Source: a virus. From it: DNA of 42,276 nt. The stretch spans positions 1-42,276 of the IMG/VR virus record IMGVR_UViG_3300042475_003318; one strand, written 5' to 3'. The notes under the pieces are model-generated. The model was given only the letters and a program-made list of their open reading frames with translations. It was not told where the DNA came from and made no database searches. The stretch's first letter is position 1. Every line of letters begins with the position of its first letter. Of the stretch, positions 28,770 through 35,137 are shown piece by piece. The translations under genes were made by a program, and so were the position numbers.

Positions 28770-29903
28770 ATGTCAGACAACTTTGATGTTGAGGTACCCG
28801 ATATCCCCTTACCCGAGGAGGAGAAGACCATAGAGATTGAAGATACCTTTCAAGGTGCCTTCAAGTTTGCCGTTGTAGGCGCTGGTCAAGGTGGTGGTCG
28901 TCTGGCCCAAACTTTCTGGAAGATGGGGTACAAGCGTACCGCCGTCATAAACACCTCTGAGCAGGATCTGGCCACCATTGACATGCCAGCTGACAGAAAA
29001 CTGTTGATTGGCACTGGCGGCGCTGGCAAGAATCCGGCTGTGGCGGCCTCACTCATCAAGGACAAAAAGGAAGACGTCTTGGATTTCATGCGTCGTTCCT
29101 TTGGTCCAGGCTTTGACCGCATATTCTGCTGTGCATCGGCTGCTGGCGGCACTGGATCCGGCACCTTGTTGCACCTGGTGGATGTAGCCATTGAGCTGCA
29201 ACAGTCATTGAAAACCAGCAGCCAAAAAGTTGGCGTGGTACTGGCTCTGCCAAAGATCTCTGAGGGCCAGAAGCTGAATGCTAATGCCTACAACGTTCTT
29301 CGTGATGTATTTGCTTTGGTCGAGAAGGGCATCGTTTCTCCTCTGATCCTTGTAGACAATGAGAAGATTTCTACCCTCTATCCAAAACTCGCTGTGGACC
29401 CATTCTGGGACACTGCCAATCGTAGTCTTCTCTCCCTATTCCACCTCTTCAACCTCACGGCCATTCGTGAGAGTCGTTACACATCATTCGACCCATCAGA
29501 CCTTAAGACGATTCTCGATTCTGGACTGATCACCTTCGGTGCAACTCCAGTGGAGAATTGGAAGGATGCCACGGGCATCTCGTTTGCCATTAGAAACTCA
29601 CTGAAGAAGAACATCCTCAGTGGTGGTGTCTCAATTGAGACTGGCAACACAGCTGGTGCAATGATCATTGGGTCAGAGGATGTCTTGAATGAGGTTCCGC
29701 AGGTCAATCTTGACACCGCATTTGAGCAGTTGACCAGAATTCTTAAGCCTGGAAACACTGTTCATCGTGGCATCTATCGTGGCAATAAACCTGGCTTGGT
29801 GGTCTACACCATCATTGGTGGTTTGGGACGACCGACTGACAAGTTGGCTGAACTTAGAAAGTTTGGCAATGTGATTGACTCAGCTGAACCCTGGCCAAAA
29901 TGA
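28770..29903 (+). CDS. FtsZ/tubulin-like GTPase
   Basis: A 377-residue protein. VVGAGQGGGRLAQ near residue 35 is the first nucleotide loop. AAGGTGSGT (residues 124-132) is the tubulin/FtsZ signature. SFDPSDLKTIL (Asp241, Asp244) matches the catalytic T7 loop of FtsZ, so GTP hydrolysis on polymerisation should work. It has a ~30-residue acidic N-terminal extension and lacks the FtsA/ZipA-binding tail of bacterial FtsZ, so it is not simply a host division protein. It may form filaments that position or move phage DNA or capsids, or interfere with host division. The next gene starts at its stop (ATGA). Confidence 0.85.
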   Translation: MSDNFDVEVPDIPLPEEEKTIEIEDTFQGAFKFAVVGAGQGGGRLAQTFWKMGYKRTAVINTSEQDLATIDMPADRKLLIGTGGAGKNPAVAASLIKDKKEDVLDFMRRSFGPGFDRIFCCASAAGGTGSGTLLHLVDVAIELQQSLKTSSQKVGVVLALPKISEGQKLNANAYNVLRDVFALVEKGIVSPLILVDNEKISTLYPKLAVDPFWDTANRSLLSLFHLFNLTAIRESRYTSFDPSDLKTILDSGLITFGATPVENWKDATGISFAIRNSLKKNILSGGVSIETGNTAGAMIIGSEDVLNEVPQVNLDTAFEQLTRILKPGNTVHRGIYRGNKPGLVVYTIIGGLGRPTDKLAELRKFGNVIDSAEPWPK

Positions 29904-30343
29904 AAGCGTCTGTCAGCCGGATCTTGCAAGAGCAAGAATCACAGTATTCCACTAGAGTTGAACGTGGAGCCGTAGATTTCTACGGCCACGAGCAGTGGGT
30001 TCGTCTTCAAGCCCAACTAAAGGGTCTTTGGCTTGCTGACTTGTCCCATATTGAGACTGAGTGGGCTGTGGTTGACGTAAAGTGGAATGCCCAACTTGAC
30101 GAGAGACCCTGGGGCATCAAAGACATAGACGTGAGTGTGGTGAATGTGGCTGTCCATGCCACATTCACTGTGCTTGACGAGAATGACGAAAGTGTAGAGT
30201 TAGACTTAGAATTTGACACTGCCACACAGCTCCGCGGTGAAAAGTGGGAGATTGAGATCGAAGAGGGACCCAAAGCTGTGCCATTGGCTCCAAACACTGT
30301 CGACATCCACTTAAAAGAGAAAAGAATTGTAGTGAACTTCTAG
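29900..30343 (+). CDS. Candidate internal-head protein coupled to the FtsZ-like gene
   Basis: A 147-residue acidic beta-rich protein. MKASVSRILQE|Q at the start is the fourth clear example of the ...RILxE leader. VSVVNVAVHATFTVLDENDE and ELDLEFDTATQLRGEKWEIE are strand-rich segments with no known motif. Its ATG overlaps the FtsZ-like stop, so the two are translated together. If it is packaged in the head, it could link filament and capsid; this is inference. Confidence 0.65.
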   Translation: MKASVSRILQEQESQYSTRVERGAVDFYGHEQWVRLQAQLKGLWLADLSHIETEWAVVDVKWNAQLDERPWGIKDIDVSVVNVAVHATFTVLDENDESVELDLEFDTATQLRGEKWEIEIEEGPKAVPLAPNTVDIHLKEKRIVVNF

Positions 30344-30361
30344 TAATCTGTTCTAAGTGTC

Positions 30362-31348
30362 ATGAGTGTGCTAGGCTTCCTCAAAAACATGACACTTCTG
30401 GCCCGTAAGGTTCCGGGCTATCATTCACTGTGGACTCAACCCATGGCCAAGGTTGAGATGCAGGACTACGAGCTTATCTCGCTTATAGCGAGCGTTCTCT
30501 ACTACAAATCGCACTCAGGTCCGATGTACCTCGTAGCTGATAGACGAGGCATTGAGTACCTGAACTCTCTTCGCCTCACTGCCTTGTATGACAAAGTGGT
30601 TGAGATGAAGGTGGACACCTCCATCAACCCAAAAGTTTTCTGGGCCGCTGGCAAGATATTCGCCCACGCTCAGATGCCATGCCCATCTGTGTCAGTGGAC
30701 ATGGACGCAATTGTGTGGAAGCCAGTCTACAAGACTTTGGATGCTTCAGCTGCAGTGGCACTACACCCTGAACCGTCTGATTGGACACCCTACACAAACA
30801 AGTGGCCTTCAATCATGGGTCCCTGGTCTGATATAGACACCAATCAGGTTAGTCCAGTCAACACAGGAATTCTGGCTTTCTTGAATGATAAGTTCAAGGA
30901 GGATTACACTCAAGCATGCTTCAGTTTCATGCGTGATTTTTCTAATTCAAAGCTTTCTAGCCAGAAAGTGGATTGGACTCACAGCCCAAGCTACATCGAT
31001 GAGATGGTGTTTGCTGAGCAGATGATTCTGGCCTTGATGGCCAAGAAAACTGGCAAGAAGATAAAGACTGTCACGTCTTACGATCGATTCTCAGACCACA
31101 TGGCTGAGAACTCCATGGTAACCCACCTCTGGAATTCGAAGAGAGGGTACAGAGACCATTCAAGAGCTAGAGATGCATTCATTCATGACATGATTGACAT
31201 GCTTCTTCACGATTTTCCTGACTCGAGAAAATTCATTGCCAGCTCTGGTGTGGCCACCATGGCCGTGAGAGACTCCAATACTGGAGTTGTTCGCTATTCC
31301 AAGCAGGGGGAATGGGTTCTTCCAGGTGAGGAAATCGAACATTTGTGA
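30362..31348 (+). CDS. Glycosyltransferase-like protein (DUF6734-type GT-A)
   Basis: A 328-residue protein. SVSVDMDAIVWKP near residue 112 is a DxD-type motif, and VNTGILAF near 165 is the acceptor-side Asn-Thr-Gly segment seen in GT-A capsular-type transferases. DEMVFAEQMILALMAKKTGK follows in a helical region. It likely uses a nucleotide sugar. The stop overlaps the next start (GTGA). Confidence 0.65.
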   Translation: MSVLGFLKNMTLLARKVPGYHSLWTQPMAKVEMQDYELISLIASVLYYKSHSGPMYLVADRRGIEYLNSLRLTALYDKVVEMKVDTSINPKVFWAAGKIFAHAQMPCPSVSVDMDAIVWKPVYKTLDASAAVALHPEPSDWTPYTNKWPSIMGPWSDIDTNQVSPVNTGILAFLNDKFKEDYTQACFSFMRDFSNSKLSSQKVDWTHSPSYIDEMVFAEQMILALMAKKTGKKIKTVTSYDRFSDHMAENSMVTHLWNSKRGYRDHSRARDAFIHDMIDMLLHDFPDSRKFIASSGVATMAVRDSNTGVVRYSKQGEWVLPGEEIEHL

Positions 31349-32289
31349 AAGGCATAATCCTTCTTGGTGGTTTTGACGACCATCAGAGGTCAAAACTAGC
31401 TGAAGCCTTCAAAGAGGCTGGCGCGACAGTGATTCGTGCTCATGGACGAAAGTCCATGTACAGCAAACCTTTCGTACACTTCACCGCAGCCCTGAGGTTA
31501 GCCTCACGCTTAAGCAAGACCAAGCTGGTGGTAGTAACCTCCAGTTGGGTCGACATTCTCAGTAGAGTTCTGGGCGCTTCTAGCATCATGGAGATGGGTA
31601 CTTCCAAGCACAAGTACCAAACCAAGATGCTTAACTCTTGGATCGTGACCAGCCGAATCTTGGATCGAGTGGCCCTGAGGTATGGTGCGTTGTATTTCTT
31701 GACACAAGGAGCCACCGAACTTTCTGACGCTGCATTCAGAGGTTTTTCAAAAAGACCTGGCGTCTTGACCTGGGATCGAAATATCGCCAGCGTTGAGGAC
31801 ATTATCCTCACTCTCTCCATCAATCGTTGCGTCCAGCCCGACGGTCTGGACTCTATGAACCTCAATGGCAATATCGCGGACGCTGACTACTTACTCGTCG
31901 GCGACCAGATAAATCCGAAATTTAGTCATTTCAACCACTGGCCTTTCCATGATGATAGTGCCTCGGCTTTTTTCATCACCTCGATCTTGCAAGAATTGGG
32001 TGTGCCTGAGGAGAAAATCGCCTGGTCAAACGCAAACCACGAGAAAGATTCGTCAGTCATCAAAAAATTCCTGGGACGCAGAAACGCCCAAGTCATTGCC
32101 CTTGGAAGGGAAGCCACCAAGGGATTGCAATCCCTTGGCATAACTCCAGAGTTCTCTATACCGCACCCTTCCTGGGCCAAGAGATTTAATAAACGCGATG
32201 AGTATCTCCAATCATTATCGGCAATTTTCCAGAAAGACAATTCATTCCGCATACAGCTATCTCCTAAAGAGTGTACTCTATCACCCTGA
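31345..32289 (+). CDS. Two-domain protein with C-terminal uracil-DNA-glycosylase-like domain
   Basis: A 314-residue protein from GTG 31345. Residues ~175-300 read as a UDG-superfamily fold: YLLVGDQINPK near the N-terminal strand, SNANHEKDSSVIKKFL in the middle, AQVIALGREATKGL, then IPHPSWAKRF, equivalent to the His-Pro-Ser loop that inserts into DNA. The N-terminal ~170 residues form an alpha/beta domain (ILLGGFDDHQRSKLAEAF) I cannot assign. It may remove uracil or a modified base. It overlaps the next gene by 92 nt in another frame. Confidence 0.5.
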   Translation: MKGIILLGGFDDHQRSKLAEAFKEAGATVIRAHGRKSMYSKPFVHFTAALRLASRLSKTKLVVVTSSWVDILSRVLGASSIMEMGTSKHKYQTKMLNSWIVTSRILDRVALRYGALYFLTQGATELSDAAFRGFSKRPGVLTWDRNIASVEDIILTLSINRCVQPDGLDSMNLNGNIADADYLLVGDQINPKFSHFNHWPFHDDSASAFFITSILQELGVPEEKIAWSNANHEKDSSVIKKFLGRRNAQVIALGREATKGLQSLGITPEFSIPHPSWAKRFNKRDEYLQSLSAIFQKDNSFRIQLSPKECTLSP

Positions 32290-32992
32290 GTACAAAGTTG
32301 CCACGAGAGGCAAGACGGTCTATGAGATCACTGACGTCTCATTCCGTGTGGACCATCCCATCTCAGAGTCGATCATCACCTCAGACCCTGAGAGAAACAA
32401 GGTCTTGGCTGACTACTTCTCAAAGGAGAAAGTTGTCTATGACTCGATGACGAATGACGCCAAAGAGTTTGGCAAAGCCAGCAAGTTCTGGCTTAACCTG
32501 GCCAATCCAGATGGAACAGTCAACTCAGCCTATGGCCACTTGATCTGGCAGGTTCCTTCACTTGGTCACCCAGAATTTGAGACAGAGGTAACGGGCAGTG
32601 CGACCTTGAGAAGCCCATGGGAGTGGGTGATTCACTCACTCAAGAAAGACATCAACAGTCGCCAAGCTGTGATGCCATTCGCCATGCCTCACCACTACTG
32701 GGACGGCAACAAAGACCAAGTCTGCACTCTTCACGGCGTATTTCAAATTCGCAACAACCAGCTGAATCTCAGCATGGTGATGCGATCCAATGATCTTGTT
32801 CGTGGTCTGGCATATGACATGCCATGGTTTGTCCACATTCAAGACAGAATGGTCGAGGCTCTGAAGCCTGTCTACCCATCACTGACTAAAGGCCACTACA
32901 CGCACACAGCTCACAGTGCCCACATCTATGAAGATGACGTGGAAAAGGTGCTGCGCATGCTTGGCACTTCGTCAGCAGCTGACCAAGAGTAA
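32198..32992 (+). CDS. Thymidylate-synthase-fold protein with altered active site
   Basis: A 264-residue protein starting inside the previous gene (ATG 32198). YGHLIWQVPS, then NSRQAVMPF (phosphate-binding region), QVCTLHGVFQIRNNQLNL, MRSNDLVRGLAYDMPWFV and KGHYTHTAHSAHIYE follow the thymidylate synthase / dCMP hydroxymethylase order. The usual catalytic PCH reads TLH: the catalytic Cys position is Leu, though a Cys lies two residues before. It may act on a pyrimidine nucleotide by a different mechanism, or be a non-catalytic homologue. The N-terminal 30 residues share DNA with the upstream C-terminus. Confidence 0.6.
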   Translation: MSISNHYRQFSRKTIHSAYSYLLKSVLYHPEYKVATRGKTVYEITDVSFRVDHPISESIITSDPERNKVLADYFSKEKVVYDSMTNDAKEFGKASKFWLNLANPDGTVNSAYGHLIWQVPSLGHPEFETEVTGSATLRSPWEWVIHSLKKDINSRQAVMPFAMPHHYWDGNKDQVCTLHGVFQIRNNQLNLSMVMRSNDLVRGLAYDMPWFVHIQDRMVEALKPVYPSLTKGHYTHTAHSAHIYEDDVEKVLRMLGTSSAADQE

Positions 32993-32994
32993 GG

Positions 32995-33010
32995 TGTTCC
33001 ACGTGGAACA
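32995..33010. promoter_or_regulatory. parS-like 16-bp palindrome
   Basis: TGTTCCACGTGGAACA is a perfect palindrome in the short gap before the operator and promoter at 33017-33085. It is the parS form known from Pseudomonas-type chromosomes and is close to the general ParB consensus TGTTNCACGTGAAACA. No ParB gene is visible in the window. A host or phage ParB could bind it. Confidence 0.55.
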
Positions 33011-33016
33011 TCGATT

Positions 33017-33041
33017 TTTTCAATGCCAGGCGCATTGAAAA
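33017..33041. promoter_or_regulatory. Operator-like inverted repeat
   Basis: TTTTCAATGC-CAGGC-GCATTGAAAA, 10-bp arms, just upstream of the promoter for the amidoligase gene. The half-site TCAATGC plus GCGC is shared with the direct repeats at 12210 and 12409, suggesting one regulator for both regions. Confidence 0.65.
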
Positions 33042-33057
33042 TAATTTTCAAAAATTG

Positions 33058-33085
33058 TTTACAAACTCCTCGCACGGAGTATACT
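33058..33085 (+). promoter_or_regulatory. Strong sigma70-like promoter, leaderless
   Basis: TTTACA, 16 bp, TATACT. The ATG at 33093 begins 8 nt after the -10, so the mRNA should start on the start codon. The operator lies 17 bp upstream of the -35. Confidence 0.8.
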
Positions 33086-33092
33086 CCTCCCC

Positions 33093-34064
33093 ATGCAAAC
33101 GCTGCTCCGCAAGATTGGTTTCGAAGTTGAGTTTACCTGCCCAGTCAATCCTCTTCGTGAGATTGAACGTGTGCTTCGACGTATGAACTGGGAAGTCGTG
33201 CATGCTGGCCACTATCGCCACAGCACTGGATCCCACTGGGACCTTAAACTTGACAGTTCATGTGGATTTGAGATTGCCTCACCTGTCATTGAGTCCTACG
33301 AAGGTCTGGTGAAAGCTGTTAAGATTGTTGACATCATCAAGCGTGCTGGTGGCAGTGTCAACAACAAGTGTGGTCTTCATGTCCATGTTGACATGAATGG
33401 CGTCACCCCTGAGAAGTTTGAACGTGTCATGCGTTTCATGTCCAGGTACGAAAACGCTTTCTTTCTGTTGGCTGATGAGTGCCGCCAGAACAACCAGTAC
33501 TGTAAGAAACTTGATGGCCAAGCCAAGGCCATCCAAACGGATCCTGCAAATTTCCGTAGAGCTTGGAACTACAAGCACTATTGGCTCAATGGCACTCACT
33601 TGGCAGGCCAAGGCACATTGGAGTTTCGCCTTATGGCATCTCACCTGGAATCTGAGTACCTCGTGGGTTGGGTGCTCTTCCTCCTCCATGCAGTTGACTA
33701 CCTTCTCAATGGCAAGCACGTCAGCTGGGGCCAAGCCAAGTGCGCTAGTGACAGGGATTTGCTTCAGACCATGCTCGGCCAAGCTGGTTTCTATGGGCCG
33801 TTCAATCAGAGGGACAAGCCCACTATTGTGGCTGCACGTAAGTGGGCCCTGTCAACCTACACAGCCAAAATTGGTCAGTCTGACCGTAGAATCAAGGCCC
33901 CAAGTATCCAGCAACTTGAAGCCCTAGCTGAGCAACCTGTGGCCCAGGCCATTTCACTGGATGAGGCTTTTGGCCCTGCTCCAGCTGCGGATGCAGGGTC
34001 ACTCTTTCCTCAACCCACTCCTCGTCCTCGAGTCCGTCGTCCACGGGTCCACACCCTTCGCTAA
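33093..34064 (+). CDS. Amidoligase-family protein
   Basis: A 323-residue protein. IGFEVEFTCP at the N-terminus (GxExE), KCGLHVHVDMNGV near 94 and GTLEFRLMASHLES near 178 are the three motif blocks of the ATP-grasp-like/glutamine-synthetase-fold amidoligases (amidoligase_2 type). The C-terminal ~60 residues are Pro/Arg-rich and probably disordered. Such enzymes form amide or isopeptide bonds on peptides or cell wall material; substrate unknown. It is leaderless and under the operator at 33017. Confidence 0.75.
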   Translation: MQTLLRKIGFEVEFTCPVNPLREIERVLRRMNWEVVHAGHYRHSTGSHWDLKLDSSCGFEIASPVIESYEGLVKAVKIVDIIKRAGGSVNNKCGLHVHVDMNGVTPEKFERVMRFMSRYENAFFLLADECRQNNQYCKKLDGQAKAIQTDPANFRRAWNYKHYWLNGTHLAGQGTLEFRLMASHLESEYLVGWVLFLLHAVDYLLNGKHVSWGQAKCASDRDLLQTMLGQAGFYGPFNQRDKPTIVAARKWALSTYTAKIGQSDRRIKAPSIQQLEALAEQPVAQAISLDEAFGPAPAADAGSLFPQPTPRPRVRRPRVHTLR

Positions 34065-35095
34065 ACCACACAGGCCACAAAAGCTTGGAGTCCAAAGAAG
34101 GACGCAAGCTTTTTGTATTTCCAACCCTTACTGGTGATATAGCTCTCATTTTCTGGAGTGTCTGAAGCCACAATCATAGCTTCAGAGGCCCACGGAACAT
34201 TAGGAAGAGTACTCAGGTCGTCTACAAAAGCAAAGTCTAACAATGGGCCTACATTTTCCAGTATGCCTGGAGTACACGGAAAAATTTTAGCATTCATGTA
34301 GTGGCTAACAAATTGGCCAAATGGGCCCTCATTCCATTTTGTGTGGATCACTCCCACATGATAACCCATCTGATCAATGAGACGAAACACACATAGCAGC
34401 GAACCCAGCTCATCCATACGTTTAAGAAAACGTGCCTGGTATTGACGACTAACTTGGCCCAGTACTAGTTCCTTTCCATGGGCTGTCTCAATGCCATGAG
34501 CATGATGGAAATTAGCTGGTTCCAAAAATAGATTCATTGGTCCAGGTTTTCCTGGAATTGGTGTGTTCCACGTGGATGGTATAGTCTTGAAATCTGGCCA
34601 CGTGCAGTACACTGCTGCATTCTCGTGGTGTTGATCAGCTGTGTAGAATGGTCCATTGATTCTTGGAAGCTCCAACCATGGCTTCAAAGCCTGTAATGAA
34701 GGCCTGTCCATTAGCATGACTCCACCATTGAAATGAGTCTTATTATCAAAATTTCCCCACGTTTTTAGCCACAGATTGAATTTGTCGTGGTCTTCCCACG
34801 TTATTACTTGGTCCTCCGCAGCATGAAATCCAACAGGGAATTCATCAAATATGGATGGTGCATCTGGGCTTACAAAAATATCAATGTCCATCATCAGCAA
34901 CTGGTCCCACCTTGAGTCATTCAATGCCCTTTTTAGGATATTAAGACGTTCCCAATTTGGCGGGTCTTCCTGTGTGCTGGTTGTGATACAGATATCAGCC
35001 TTGCATTTTACTCCATAAGCCACAATGGACTGTAGCGTGTGGTGAGAATACTGCAGTGCATCACCCATGGCAATTAAGTGTATCACTCTTTTCAT
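34061..35095 (-). CDS. Glycosyltransferase, GT-A fold, minus strand
   Basis: I chose the minus-strand ATG at 35095 (MKRVIHLIAMGDALQYSHHT), giving 344 residues. LLMMDIDIFVSPDAPSIFDE near residue 75 is the DxD metal motif and THFNGGVMLMDRPSLQ is the following NGG acceptor-side element. The start resembles the GT at 203. Its stop overlaps the amidoligase stop by two bases, so it converges with it, and the amidoligase terminator lies in its coding sequence. Confidence 0.7.
   Translation of the reverse strand: MKRVIHLIAMGDALQYSHHTLQSIVAYGVKCKADICITTSTQEDPPNWERLNILKRALNDSRWDQLLMMDIDIFVSPDAPSIFDEFPVGFHAAEDQVITWEDHDKFNLWLKTWGNFDNKTHFNGGVMLMDRPSLQALKPWLELPRINGPFYTADQHHENAAVYCTWPDFKTIPSTWNTPIPGKPGPMNLFLEPANFHHAHGIETAHGKELVLGQVSRQYQARFLKRMDELGSLLCVFRLIDQMGYHVGVIHTKWNEGPFGQFVSHYMNAKIFPCTPGILENVGPLLDFAFVDDLSTLPNVPWASEAMIVASDTPENESYITSKGWKYKKLASFFGLQAFVACVV
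34079..34114 (+). terminator. Terminator for the amidoligase gene, inside the convergent GT gene
   Basis: AAAAGCTTG and CAAGCTTTT pair over 9 bp with a second inner stem GTCC/GGAC, followed by TTTTTG on the plus strand. Because of its A and T arms it may work in both directions. Confidence 0.7.
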
Positions 35096-35137
35096 GTCAT
35101 GAAGAACTGGCAGGTTTCCCAAGAAGGTAGTTAGGGT

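Noticed and set aside
34564-34579. Second parS-like site
   Set aside because: TGTTCCACGTGGA is present but the last three bases differ and it lies inside a GT coding sequence; likely chance.
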